DNA of 64,000 nt from Guadua angustifolia (GCA_036346375.1 CM070508.1:12022852-12086851); one strand, 5' to 3'. Numbered from the stretch's first letter, positions 11,652 to 23,850 are shown. Translations and numbers: made by a program. The notes: generated from the sequence alone by a model not told the origin.

Positions 11652-11975
11652 CCGAACACGGTCTAAAAAAGATGGAATAAATGAAAGCCGGCCTACGCAG
11701 TGCGGGCTACCACTTACATATGGGCGAGATAGCAAGACGTTCCTCCGGCATTTTGTTGCGAAGTCGGAAAAGGCACTTACGGCCATTGAAACCACGGAAA
11801 TCGTGGGCACTAAGGGTATTCGTTGCCCATGAGACAAAGGCGGAACACGGTCCAAAAATTACGGAAAAATTCAAGGGCGGCCCTACTTAATGCGGGCTAC
11901 CACTTACGTATGGGCGAGATAGCCGACGTTGGGCCGGCCATTTGTTGCGAAAATCGGAAAAGGTACTCGCGGGTA
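11652..11975 (+). repeat. tandem duplication inside MULE, unit about 190 bp
   Basis: Two copies (about 11652-11790 and 11843-11975) share GAACACGGTC, TGCGGGCTACCACTTAC, TATGGGCGAGATAGC, TTTGTTGCGAA and GGAAAAGG in order. Non-coding as far as can be seen. Confidence 0.7.
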
Positions 11976-13858
11976 GAATCAGCGAGCACGTATAAAAATT
12001 AAATTGGACAACCACGACGTCAGAAAATTTTGAAATTTTTTATGGAGGTTCCTGATAAATCAGTGATATTACCATAAAAATTTCAAATAATTTGAAGATT
12101 TGAATAATGTTTTTAAATTCAAACAATAAAATTTGATTGTTGTGAACATTTGAAAATTTCATTTTTATTGTTATGAACATGACAGACATGAATTTTCAAA
12201 ATTTTATGGTCGACAACAACTCATGTTATGAACACTTAAATTATTTGTTGAACATATATAAGGGCACATACACCGAAAATTCTGATGATAAAATAAGCAG
12301 TAGATTAGATTATATTACATTACATGGGCATTACAACAGTGACGAGGTTAATAAGGAAAGCACTGTTCGTCGTGGTGGAACAAATGATCATTCCGCCTAT
12401 CTGGGTACAGCCAGAATGATGTCATACATTTTCTGCATATTACGACCCGTTCTAGTATTGTGACCGATCATCGGACACCGCTCAATCCCTACTATGAAAG
12501 AACTCCATGGGGTTCCATGATGCTCCCGGTATGCCGCCCATTGGGTGGCCTATGCCGCACGTCTCGGTGTATAAGACTTAAATTTTGGTTGTTCTTTATG
12601 TGGATTTCGCCCTCCCATATGGGCATGTCATCCCGATTCCCGCCCCTATGTTAATACCACCGGGTTCCGGGTGGTCCGCGAACGCCGAGGATTTGTTGCG
12701 TGGTGCGGACCTCGACCTACCGCTTCCCTTGTCCTTCTTCTTCGAGAGGAGGAACCCTCTTGCGCTCTCTTTGTGTTGGCCGTTGGCGGAGACATGCGGA
12801 GACGCCGCCTGCTTCGGCTCGACTCCACTATATGGTGCGAGAGGTGTGTGTTGGGCTTATGCTTGACAACCGGGCGTGCCTGCGATCAATGCATATGCCC
12901 TTTGGTGGTTGCATAACACCGTAGAGACGTACTCGGTCGGCTTTTCAGGCGGTAGTGGCACCACGGAGAGGGTTGCTCCCCGGTTATCCCATGCGGTTGT
13001 TCGAGATGTGGGTGGTACGTCTCGGGTCCACCAGTTGAAGTACCAAAGACCGTTCATCCTCGGCCAAGGGCACCCAGAGAATCGCCGGTCGCTAGATCAC
13101 CGTGGCAGGTATCAACCACTGCCTCAAGGCCATGTACGCAAACGTCGGGGCTTTCGGCTGGCCCTGGAGGAGGCTCCTCCGTTGACTTGAATGTCCTTTT
13201 GAACTCCTGTGTGCGATGAACTGGTTTAGCACTACTACTTTGTGAGTTTAACATGAGTATGTCGCATGAAACTCACCGATCGGTTGGCCCCTTGCACACC
13301 GGCCCTAAGCTCTGGTCGATCTAGAAAAGGTACATATCCTGGCGGCCTCTCCCACCGGGTGAAGTTCTCGGGCGAAGCGGGTTTGGCGTCGTGGCAGTTG
13401 TAGAGAAATTCGTGAGTCGCGTCGTTCGGCCGTCGATCCATTGAAGAAGCAACACCGGTCCTTGTCCCGAGAAAAGAAAGAACGAAGCATGAGATAGTAG
13501 TGTTACCTCAGATTGTGTGGACACCAAGAGGTTTACCTTGTAGGTGCGAACAGCCGATAGAGTGAGCGGTGACCGTCGCTCCATGGGTAGATTGCTCAAT
13601 CTTCGCGGTGAGGTTGCGATCGATTTTGGTCGGGCAACTCCGGCAGAATCGGGCGCCGACGCCATCGCATCCGGATATTCGGGCGGGATGACTTCGCTGT
13701 CAAGAGGCGACGGTAGAACGACATTGTGTCCTAATTTGTGTAGATTCAGCTGACGTTGATTGCTGGTTTGGCTGTGTTGGATGTCTACCCTTCGGCCATG
13801 TTTTATAGTGGTGGTGAGGGGTTACTCCAGACGACGTGTCACCCATCATCAAAGCCGC
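11976..13858. other. MULE interior, no recognisable gene
   Basis: Several overlapping ORFs of 60-104 codons occur on both strands, GC-rich from about 12640 to 13700. None carries a motif I recognise, and none continues across a plausible splice. It may be filler or captured host sequence. Confidence 0.4.
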
Positions 13859-14521
13859 GTGTTGTCGTCTCAGTCTGAAAAGCGGGGTGCAACGTGTTGT
13901 CGTCTCAGCCAGAGCAGCGGGGTCCGGAGTGTTGTCGTTTCATCAAAGCGGGGTGCGCGTGTTGTCGTCTCGATCTGGCGGGGTGCAACGTGTTGTCGTC
14001 TCACCAGAGCGGCGGGTGGAGGTTGTCGTCACCGAAAAGCGGGGTGCGGCGTGTTGTCGTCTCACCAGAGCGGCGTGGTCCATAGTGTTGTCGTTTGATC
14101 AAAAGCGGGTGCACCGTGTTGTCGCTCTGCCCGGCGGGGTGCGGCGTGTTGTCGTCTCGACCAAAAGCGGGTGCAACGTGTTGTCGTCTCGCCCGGCGGC
14201 GTGGTGCGGCGTGTTGTCGTTCGACCTGGCGGGGTGCGGCGTGTTGTCGTCTCGATCAAAAGGGGTGCAACGTGTTGTCGTCTCACCAGAGCGGCTGGGT
14301 CCGAGTGTTGTCGTTTCACCAAAAGGGGTGCGGCGTGTTGTCGTCTCGAAAAGCGGGTGCAACGTGTTGTCGTCTCGGCAGAGCGGCGGGTGCAGAGTGT
14401 TGTCGTTCGATCTGAAAAGCGGGGTGCGGCGTGTTGTCGTCTCTGCCCGAAAGCGGCGTGGTCCATAGTGTTGTCGTTTGACCAAAAGCGGGGTGCACCG
14501 TGTTGTCGTCTCGCCGAAAGC
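13859..14521 (+). repeat. minisatellite of 21 units, unit about 29-37 bp
   Basis: Each unit begins GTGTTGTCGTCTC (or the variants GTCGTTTCA, GTCGTTTGA) and continues with a variable block such as ACCAGAGCGGCGG, GACCAAAAGCGGG or TGCCCGGCGGGG, ending in GTGCAAC, GTGCGGC or GTCCATA. I count 21 GTTGTCG cores. Variable blocks recur in a pattern: the pair ending TCCATA then GCACC occurs near 14080-14120 and again near 14460-14500, pointing to higher-order duplication. Two decayed units lie apart at about 15545-15600. ORFs open in several frames follow from the repeat. Confidence 0.92.
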
Positions 14522-14689
14522 AAATGAACTAACTAACCCTATTCGGTGACCTTTAGAATTACTCGTGTAAATACAGATGTTGGTGTGACTAGCTTTGGAA
14601 CCCGTTTGGACACCATATGACACGAAAATATTATAATTAAAGCACGCTAACATGTAACATCTGAGATACATGAAGATATGATATCTGAA

Positions 14690-17600
14690 ACCACTTCAAA
14701 AGACATGCGTGATCAACTCGCCCCTTTGCACTAAATTAACTACTTCGCAAGAATAGAGTACAATACAAGAACGATAGCCACATATACAATCTCCTCTAAC
14801 CATTTCATATGATCTAAAATGCGCTCCATCTTGAACATCAAGATGTTCACCTCTGCTCAAGCATAGGGTCCATCCTCTCCTCCATAGAAGGTGCACGCAT
14901 CCTCTGTGGTACAATGGTTGTAGGACGCTCCCTCGAGGTGTCCATGGTGTCCGCCCTTCGAAATATTGGCACCTGCGGTCTCACGTGATGACGTAAATAA
15001 GCATTGAGGCGTGGGAAGAAATGAGATATCGCAGAACAACTACACAACTCGAATAGAACAAATAGTGTGCACAAGAAAGAATCAAACAAGCTTTTCACTT
15101 ACAGAGAAAAAGGGCACTTGTAGAACACTCGCCCATTATTTTCGCGAGTGTTAGCGTACAACACATTAGCTTGCGTGGCGCTTGGGACATTCGACTGCCT
15201 TGCATTGGCAAGTGCACGAGCCCTCCGATTCTGAGCTCGCCGTTTGCATATAGTCTTTGGGGGCAAGGAATGGGATGAAGACGAGGATATGTGGTAGCGG
15301 AGGTGGTATGAAAGCTCTTGGATTTGTGGAAGGATTGCGGGTTAGGGAAGAATGTTCAACGAGAAACTGAGGTGCTTTAGGCTCTCCCCTCGGAGAGTCC
15401 TCTTATAGCCACGTCCCCTGACGAGGACGTCCCCAGGCCCCCAGCCCGATCCACCTATGACGGTCACGTCTTCCCCTTTACACGGGGACGTGCCCTGGGG
15501 ATAGATTTCGCGGTCTGAGAAACCTGAATGCAGCGTCTTGTGGCCTCGCCGAGAAAGCGTGTTGTCGAATCGATCTGAAAAAGTGGGGTGCGGCGTGTTT
15601 TGAATCGGTCCGAGAAAGCCGCAACGTTCAGCGTTGTCATGTCGCATTGATATCGGAAAGGTAAAAAGCGTGAACATCACTATTAACATTGTAAAACAAG
15701 ACGAACAAAGTAACAAAGCGAGAACAACACTCTAAACAATGTAGAATAGTACAAAGCTAGAACAAAAGTAGGATGAAGTGACCTATCAACGAAGTCCCTA
15801 GTCGGCCCCACCCTCCTCCGACGACCCTCTTCGCCTACGTCCGAGGCGGTGCATCGTCAAGAGGGCGAGGGTGAAGCGCTGCGATGGCCCCGCCGCTCTG
15901 CGATGGCACCGCCGCCAGTAGTCCGGCGGGTCAGAACGCCGCACCGGCCGACGGTCGCGGGAGGCAACGGTGCCGAAGGTACCGAACTCCATTGCGTGCC
16001 ACTGTGGTTTGCAGCAGGGGCGTGTGCTCTGTCGGTTTGAGGCTGCGTCGCGTCGTCGGTCTGTGCAGAGGCAAGATTAATCGGCACCAACGAAGAAGCG
16101 GTCGCGAAGAACTCTCGCCGACGTGGCCCGAGGAGTGCGTGGACTGAGAGAACTAGCCTCCACCCTCAACGTAGCCTGCGCGTTCGGAAAATACCTTTTA
16201 ATTGTAGTTACGTGATGCAAAAACTCAACGTAAGTAGCTCGACTAACCTGGCGTGGGGACCATGGTGTGAGCGCGTGGTGCTCGCCACGGACCCTCCACC
16301 ACGCTCGGCCCGGAGGCAAAGGTGTGGAAGCTACACTCGCCTCATTTGTGTAACGAGGAGCCGGGTCGTGGGGTGTGTAGGCACGCTGTGGCGGTCTCGA
16401 GGTGGCACCGTGAGGTAGCGTCGACGTGACGACAAGAACCCAGCTCCACGATCTCGCCAAAGCCGCCACCATGCGTCCCGGGCCTCGCCATCTCGTCGGC
16501 GAGATGGCAACTCCGCCCCGTAGCTGGACAAGACATGGACCGTGCGTGTGCATCTCCTCAGCGTGGTCCACCGCCACACACGAGAAAGTGATATGCATAT
16601 GGACATAGCGTCAAGAATACACAATGTAATTTACAAAATTAATACTTACCATGGCGTGCATGGCCGCCTCCCGCGGCTCGGGTACAAGTCACCACGCTAG
16701 AGGCGTCTGCTACGGCCGAGCATCACCACTAGTAGGAGGCAGACACGCGTCCGGCACGCATACCGGTAGCAGTATGGCGGTGGGACGAGTCGTCGAAGGT
16801 GTGGCCTCATCGACGACGATGCTCTGCGCCCGACCCATGCAAGGCGACCACGGCTCCATCTTCAGAGCAAGGTGACCAGTTCTTTGAGGGCCATGGGTGT
16901 GGACCACGAAAAGAAATCCAAATTATTAGACATCTGATTTAAACTATTTCACATATTTTAGGTCGGCTAACTCACGTGTGTATCGCCGGTACATGATCCC
17001 CCAAGGAACAGGGGACCGTCGAGGGTCGAACTGTCGAGGACTCGGTGCGGCGCGTAGTCCTCCACGTGAGCGCCGAAGACGATCTTCCTCGTCGTGAGCC
17101 AAGAATCGTGGTCCCTATAGCAAAGCACCGAGAGCCAGGGAGCCCACCGGGCGGGCTCTCATCTCGACATGGCGCCGCTATAAGGGTCCCTGATCACCGC
17201 TCGCGTGCGGTGGTCGAACGCCTGCGTGAACAGTGGTACGCCGAACGCACTCGCACTCCGCCTTGTGGTCGCAAGAGGAAAAAAATATGTTGAAGCACAT
17301 ACGACTGCAAATAAAATTTGATAAACGCAAGTCAAGAAAGTAATTACCCGTCGCCGAGTCCAAAGCGAGCCCATGGTCGGCCGGTCGATGTCGTCGCCCC
17401 CGTACATCTCGGCGGTGTACACTCGCGGGAAGACTAAGGGTCGACCCACTGGGAAGCGCTCGAACGACCAAAGCTGGAGGAGTAGAGGCATCCCAGTCAG
17501 GTTGGAGCTCTTGTTCAGCTTCACGCACGCGTCGCAAAGGGCGTGGTACGTGCCAGCAAGAACCGCCAAACCCGTGACACCGGGGACTGGTGCAGGTCAA

Positions 17601-18470
17601 GCGGCGTCGCGATAGCCGTGCGTAGGTTATCCACCGTCGCGCCGACGCTGTCTCGCGGCGTGGTCGTGAACATGACCATGCCAAACAACCAAAGCAGTAG
17701 GCCTCAAGTGTCGGTCCACAGCACGGCGTGGGGTCCGCCGCCATGTCTTTGCACTGTGACAATTAACATATAGTAATATGTTAATAATGTTACAAAAATT
17801 AGAATAACATATACACGTGCAAGCACTCACCTCGAATCGCCGGCCTGACCACCTCCTCAACGGCCGCGTGCTTCTTCCTAGCGAGGGGTATCGCCGGGTT
17901 AGTGTGAGCCACTCCGCGAACCTCTCCTGCAGTCACCGCCACTCGCAGAGCCACCGAGGGTCCGACGGTGCCCAGCCGATCGGCAACCCAGAAGCATGGC
18001 GACGCCCTGCGGGTGACCGTCACCTCCCGAGCAGCAGTGGAAAGTGTGCGTCTCCGGCGCCAACGGTTCACCTGACAAGACAAGAGGGCTCGGCCGAACG
18101 GAAAATGCCGTGACCGCCTGACGGACTGTCGCGCCCTCGCAGATCCTCGGCCTCGGCCTCACCACGTCCTCGGTGAGGCCTCGATCATGCTTGGCGAGGA
18201 AGCAACCCAAAGACACGCCAACCTATCGACATGTAAATTCAATTGTTAGAAGAAATGCAATTGTGCGAGCAATGAAACTGTAAATGTAGTGCAACTCACC
18301 GGGCGAGAAGGTTGGGTGGAGCCGCCAAGGTCTCGGCCGCACACGGACCCAGCAGAGAGGCACGTGCTCAAGGCCCGTGTGGTGTGGATTTAACGACGCA
18401 GTGCCGTCGGTCCAACGAAGAGTCAAGGAGTGACTCGGGCTCGGGGTGCGCCATCCCTGCAAGTAAACAG
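14690..18470 (-). pseudogene. plant mobile domain (PMD, MAIN-like) gene of the MULE, frame-broken
   Basis: Minus-strand fragments match the plant mobile domain, once called aminotransferase-like. At about 18025-18065 is PETHTFHCCSG (the APETHTFH block), followed by a VAMLLG-like block near 17980. At 17400-17569 is LAGTYHALCDACVKLNKSSN, then a GMPLLLQLW block and a segment ending in EMYGGDDIDRPTMGSLW. C-terminal pieces follow at 16330-16620 (EMARPG, EIVELGSCRHV) and at 14847-15098 (SHFFPRLNAYLRHHVRPQV, TSRERPTTIVPQR). The blocks lie in changing frames with stops between, and some gaps could be introns. PMD proteins occur as host silencing or meristem factors and inside MULEs and retrotransposons. 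Here the setting says transposon cargo. Exon borders are not resolved. Confidence 0.7.
15545..15650 (+). repeat. outlying decayed minisatellite units
   Basis: GCGTGTTGTCGAATCGATCT, then GGGGTGCGGCGTGTTTTGAATCGG, repeats the unit structure of the array at 13859-14521, about 1 kb away. The array was probably longer, or was split by inserted DNA. Confidence 0.55.
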
Positions 18471-18779
18471 GAAAACAGTATGATTAGTATGTAAATCAAA
18501 AGACTGAAGAGTTCGACGTAAATAAACAAACGACAAATATATTACGCAATTCAATAGAAAAACATGACGAAAGGTACAATCAGAGATAAAACGATACACG
18601 TATGTAATTCAATACAAATTACATAATTCACTACATAAACATGATGGAAGGTCCAACATACTGCAAATACCTAACATAGGATAAGATGGTACATATTACA
18701 CAATTGAATACACATTACATAATTCAATACATAACACTAATGGCATTATGTTGTTTTGTGCCCGTACTCACCGTGACCG

Positions 18780-21419
18780 AGAACACCTCCTAACAGGCCA
18801 CCCACTTCAGATTCATCCATGTCATTGCGAATGCGCTTAGGCTGTGGACGCCACTATACGGTGCACATCTCGCAAATTTTCATCCCAGACATATGCGCAC
18901 ATCTGTGTTAATGGCGGTGAAATCACCTTGTGCTCGAAAACCACGGAACTCACGGACCGTATTGACAAAGATGACCCTTCAAGTAGAAAGTGGACACGAT
19001 TGCGCCGTGTTCATCCCAATTTGCCCACAAGCCGCGATCACATGCGGCAGGAATATGAAGAAGTCTTGGCTTGTTGCGGTGCATTCACACCATCCAAAGT
19101 GGCCCTTGGCCTAAGTTAACCTCGTGTGTAATAACCGCCGTGTCGGTTCCCAATCCCCTTTACACCGGAGAGTCACTTGAGCGGTACTCGGTGACTCTGG
19201 TTACGCACCATATGCGGTGAGCTTTCTTGGTGCGTTCTCTATGTAGGCCATCATCCGCGACAAGACGGCGTTTGTAATGTCGTGGCATGCAAGATGACCT
19301 CCGCATGCCTTTTCTCGAAGTACCCAACGATGCCGCAAAGATGCCTTCCAGATGGCCACAAGTGGTAGCGACGCAGCCTCGATGACCCAATTGTAAACCT
19401 CGGCTATATTCGTTGTCATGACACCGAACTCGTTCAAACATATCGATTACCACGATAACTTCAATTGTTCAATCGTCACGGCTATGTTAATTTAGTATAC
19501 TAACTGGCGCCCGGTGTCATGGAGCAATGCCCACTTCTCCAACGGCTCCGCCTCTATCCAAAGGCGAGAAACACTTAATGTTTCTTGACGATCGCCTCCT
19601 CAAATTTGGAGGATCGGCGCCCGAGGAGTGATAGCCTTTTGGGTGGGCAATCGTTCGGCGTTCTTTGGTTGCTTCTTCAGCTCTTCAATCTGTGCGGTAG
19701 TGTGCTTGTCCAACTTGGCCAATATCGCGTTGAACTTACGTGCCTGGTTCTGCTTGCATAACCTCTTAAATAGGTTCATCGACTTCTTACTCTTGAACCG
19801 CTGAAAAAATTTGCTCCCAAATGTCTCATGCACCACTGCTCGCATGTCACGCCATGGAAAAGGCTCATCAAGGTCCTCCAGAGAGTCTTAATTGACTAAA
19901 TGATACCTTTATGGCGGTCATGGATGATGCACACGCTAATGATCACGAACTACCCCGAACTTCAAATGTCCGAAAAACCACACCACTATCCGGTTCTCAC
20001 CCTCAACAAATGCAAAGGCCAATGGAAGTATGTGGTTGTTCCCATCAATTGCAATTGCCGTTAGAATCGCCCTTGTATTTCCCGATCAAGAATGTACCAT
20101 CGACGATAGCAATGGACGGCGAAGACGAATGACGCAATGCAAGGACCCAAAGTGAAAAGAAAGCTCGACGAAATATCGAGACCCGTTACCATCCGCTTCA
20201 CTTTCTTCAAAAGCTGTACGCGTCTCGGTTGGTTTCCTTCAAGACATCAAGCACACGAGGTAGGTTACAACACGAAGCCTCATATGTGCCAAACCTCTTT
20301 CTAATGCCTTTTGCTTCGCACGCCAAAGCCATCGAGTAACTTATCCGGTACTTAAATGTTCTCAAGATTGCTTTTCAATATAAGAACACTCAATGTCCCG
20401 CTTCTCGATGATCTCATTGAACATCACGCTAGCGATTACAGTACCGCATTCAAGTTGCGGTGTTTCACCGTAACATTTTCTAGTCGCATGTGTGCCCATC
20501 TACCGTGATGCAATCCAAAATGTCTCGCACTTCGCTTGTAAGCATGTACTGAATTCACATCCTTCGGTTCGCACTTCTTTGTGTATCTATCTCGATCGAC
20601 AAAACAACTCGAACTCTCTCTGCTGCGATAGTGCCCACAAATTTCACCGCCAACTTCAACTCGTAATTGTTTATAAAACTTGATTCAAATTAACGGCATT
20701 GCTACCATACTCCCAACGCGACTCATGCCCCCACAAAACTTCCATACTAGCTTTGTTTTTCCCTGCTCCACTCGTCAGTGATGGGTACATCCGTTGCCCA
20801 AGATTACTATGCATTTCATCATCTCCTCCTCTTCCTCATCTTCGCCCATGTCATCATCACACACCAACATTTCGGTTTCATCTTGCCTCGCCATATGGTC
20901 CACCAACTCCAATTGATCAACAATTTGCTCGATTTCCTCCCCTTCATCCGCCCGACCTTACCCGTGTCTTGATCCCTATTATCATCCTCCGCTACCTCGG
21001 TGGCACCACTACTGAACTTGACCAGTCAGAGTCGACGCGTCGCTTTCGCCCACGTCGCTAATAATCACCTCTTCTCTAGGGCACGCCTGCACCAGCATTA
21101 CACATTCAAGGCTAGATCCCTTGCACCACCTTAACCATTTCTGCCACAAGTACGTCCGATCTATTTTCTTCAACTCCCACATAGCCGGGTCACCCTTACT
21201 ACGCGTGAATACGACTTGAATGGTAACAGAGTAAACACTTGCATCCAGGGAAAAATATTTGGTCAACCAAAGCTTTATATCACGGATGCTAACTATATTA
21301 GGACATAAGTGTTCCGCTATTGTGACTGCAAAACTGCTCAAATCAACACCATTTTGCCCAATTTTTATTTCACCGTCGCCATAATATACCCTAAATTTCA
21401 TCAGATCCGACATTATCAT
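18780..21419 (-). pseudogene. MuDR-type transposase gene of the MULE, frame-broken
   Basis: Reading the minus strand from 21419: an N-terminal MULE domain (21009-21419, MIMSDLMKFRVYYGDGEIKI onward, 136 codons open). Next comes a DDE-region segment near 19960-20135 with IVDGTFLIGKYKG, then, one frame over, ILTAIAIDGNNHILPLAFAF and VEGEN. The MTTNIAE block follows at about 19391-19437. A SWIM zinc-finger region near 18970-19080 (CNKPRLLHIP, then HVIAACGQIGMNTAQ in another frame) and RIRNDMDESE near 18815-18845 close it. This is the order of MuDR/mudrA proteins, which cut and join the element at its TIRs. Several frame changes and stops make it non-functional as read. Confidence 0.8.
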
Positions 21420-21829
21420 GATTTACATAAACAAAATTAGTTTCTAGATCACCACTAACATTTAATATCACTAACTAAACAAAATTAATTTTTATAACAC
21501 TCCTAACATTTCATATCGCTAACCTAAACTAAACAACGCTAATTAACAAGAATATCTAACTACAGTGACAAAATTTTATCACTAATTAACAAGAATATTA
21601 ACTAATTAACGAGTAATATCGCTGACTGAGAATATTTCTAACATTGAATATCTAAATCGCTAAAATTCTCGCTAACATTGAATATCTAAATCGCTAATAT
21701 TCTCGCTAACATTGAATTTCTAAATCTAAATCGCTAACTAATAGCTAATTCACAAAAATATTAACTACACATCTAATGATTTATAATAGCCACTATCAAA
21801 TTAAAAAAATTACAAATTGCCGAATTTAC

Positions 21830-22075
21830 CTTCTTTTTTCTCTTCTTTCTTCTTCCTCTTCTTTCTTCTTCCTTCTTCTCCTCTTCTTTCTTCTTCTTCT
21901 TCCTCCTCCTCTCTCTCTCTCTCCACCTCCCTCCCGAGCGCTCTCCTCTCTCTCCTCCCCTCTCTCTCTACCGCTCTCTCCTCTCTCTCTCCGCGCCTCT
22001 CTCTCCCCTCCCTCTCTCTCTCCCTCTCCCTCTCCTCTCCCTCTCCCTCTATTTTTCTCGCCGCCTTCTTTCACC
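21830..22075. repeat. polypyrimidine tract (TTC/CTCTC)n
   Basis: About 245 bp of almost pure C and T on the plus strand just inside the right TIR: TTCTTC repeats grade into CTCTC repeats. Long ORFs rich in Ser/Leu (plus) or Glu/Arg (minus) follow from the repeat. Such tracts can form triplex DNA. Confidence 0.85.
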
Positions 22076-22139
22076 GTTCTCTCTCTCTCTCCTCCGGCCT
22101 CGATCGTCGAGCGAGGCGCGAGTAGTACTAGTCACGAGT

Positions 22140-22436
22140 AGTCGCCACACCGCTCGGCGACTACTAGTAGTCGCCAAACGGCTCGGCTACTACTAAGTAG
22201 TCGCCGGCGGTGTGGCGACCATCGCTCGACTGGCGACAACGGGTCATCATCGGCCGACACGCGGGATTCGGATAGTCGCCAAACGGTTTGGCGACTACCT
22301 ATTATCGCCAAACCGCTTGGCGACGACCTATTATCGCCAAACGGTTTGGCGACCGGATATTATTTCTGCAATTTTTTAAATACGTGTATTAATATCGCCA
22401 TTTTGAATTAAAATAATATTATTTAAAAAAAAATTC
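22140..22436 (-). repeat. MULE right terminal inverted repeat
   Basis: Inverted partner of 11243-11478. It has three palindromic modules (about 22275-22293, 22304-22323 and 22333-22352; the middle one imperfect) where the left end has two. The outer AT-rich part ends in AAAAAAAAATTC. Confidence 0.85.
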
Positions 22437-22446
22437 GGAGGTGCAT
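22437..22446. repeat. target-site duplication of the MULE, right
   Basis: GGAGGTGCAT, identical to 11233-11242. Confidence 0.85.
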
Positions 22447-22509
22447 CTTTCATCCTGCAAGTGCTATATGTCCAGAATTATTATTATGGTTACACCCTTT
22501 ATACGGGAA

Positions 22510-23848
22510 GGGATTGGCGAGAGACCAGAGGGGCCATGTGCCCCCCTAAGCCAATTTGCAAAAAAATTCTCCGTTTTTTTGAAATTACGGATAGGTCCTT
22601 CTAAATTACAAATAGGTCCTTCGTGATTTTTTGTGAGACAAAGATATATTTTTTTCTTCGCGTTTGGGTCCCTGGCGCGGTATTTTACGGAAAAACCTCC
22701 CGTTAATTTCAAATCGCGAACAAGCCCTTTTCTAATTTTTCAGGATAGCTAACAGGTCCAAAAATTAACAAAGCAGTCCCTAGTTCTTACGTTCGAGTCC
22801 TTTCTCCGCTTTTCTCGAAAAAAATGTTTTTGTCACAAAAACACGGAAAAATGTTTTCACACCCAAAAACCCGAAAAAATGTTTTCGTCACCAAAAAAAC
22901 GCAGATTCGTCGAAGGTTTATAGCAACTTATAGATTTGCCAACGGGTCATAACCGCAGGGTTTTTTTAAAAAAAATGTAGATTCGACCGAAGATTTATAG
23001 CGACCCACAGATTTGCCGGCGGGTCCTAACGACCCATTTTTTAACAAACACAAAAAACCAAAAAACAAAAAAACCAGATTCGTCGAAGGTTTATAGCGGT
23101 TCATGAATTCGCCCACGGGTCCAAGCAGCCTTTTAAAAAAGGAAATACATAAAAAAAATGGCTGCACTTTTCTTTTAAAAAAACAAAAAAAAACACAGAT
23201 TCAAACTGCAATTTTCTAAATAAAACACGCATCGACAAAAAAAATCACGGATTCGTCGAAGGTTTATAACAACTTGTGTATTTACCAACGGGTTATAACC
23301 GTGGGTTTTTTTTAAAAAAAAGTAGATTCGTCCAAAAATTTATAGCGACCCGTAGATTCGCTGGCGAATCCTAACGACCCATTTTTTTTAGCAAACACAA
23401 AAAAAAACACGGATTCAACCACAATTTTCTAAATAAAACATACATCGACAAAAAAAACACGGATTCGTCGAAAGTTTATAACAACTTATGGATTTGCCAA
23501 CGGGTCATAACCGCGTGTTTTTTTTAAAAAACGTAAATTCGGCCAGAGATTTATAGCGACCCATAGATTTGCCGGCGGATCCTAACGACCCATTTTTTTA
23601 ACAAACACAAAAACAAAAACGATCAAATATCCCAAATGCGTAAAAACGGAAATCGAAAATTCGACAAATTTTATCATACGACGGGTTGTAATCAGCGGTT
23701 TTCTAAAAAAGTAGATTCCTTGAAGGTTTATAGCTAACGACCTATTTTTTAAACAGATATGAAAACCAAAATCGACCCCATGGATTTGCCGACGGTCCTA
23801 TCGACTCTCTAGCTTAACAAATAAACAGTAATGGCGCTATTATTGCTA

Positions 23849-23850
<2 letters not shown>
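22510..23850. repeat. AT-rich degenerate tandem repeat (satellite-like)
   Basis: A block with GATTCGTCGAAGGTTTATA, then AACGGGTCATAACCG and a T/A run, then TTATAGCGACCC, a GATTTGCCGGCGG block and CCTAACGACCCATTTTTT, recurs from about 22905 to 23600. The clearest spacing is about 210 bp (23250 to 23461, and 23324 to 23533). The first copies are spaced differently and the last are truncated. No coding potential. Confidence 0.75.

Larger units (their letters stand above)
11243..22436. mobile_element. 11.2-kb Mutator-like element (MULE) with plant mobile domain gene
   Basis: The element is bounded by long terminal inverted repeats (about 11243-11478 and about 22140-22436) starting GAATTTTTTTTTAA, and by a perfect 10-bp target duplication. 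The interior encodes on the minus strand a MuDR-type transposase (18780-21419) and a separate plant mobile domain gene (14690-18470), both with broken frames. It also holds a 21-unit minisatellite and a 250-bp pyrimidine tract. MULEs carrying PMD genes are a known plant association. The perfect target duplication suggests insertion is not very old, although the genes look dead, so it may have been moved by a transposase supplied in trans. Confidence 0.88.

Noticed and set aside
13859..14521. CRISPR-like array (constant repeat, variable spacer)
   Set aside because: Units are too irregular, spacers recur, and the setting is a plant DNA transposon. It is a minisatellite.
21776..22141. Ser/Leu-rich ORFs of about 120 codons
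   Set aside because: Translation of the polypyrimidine tract.
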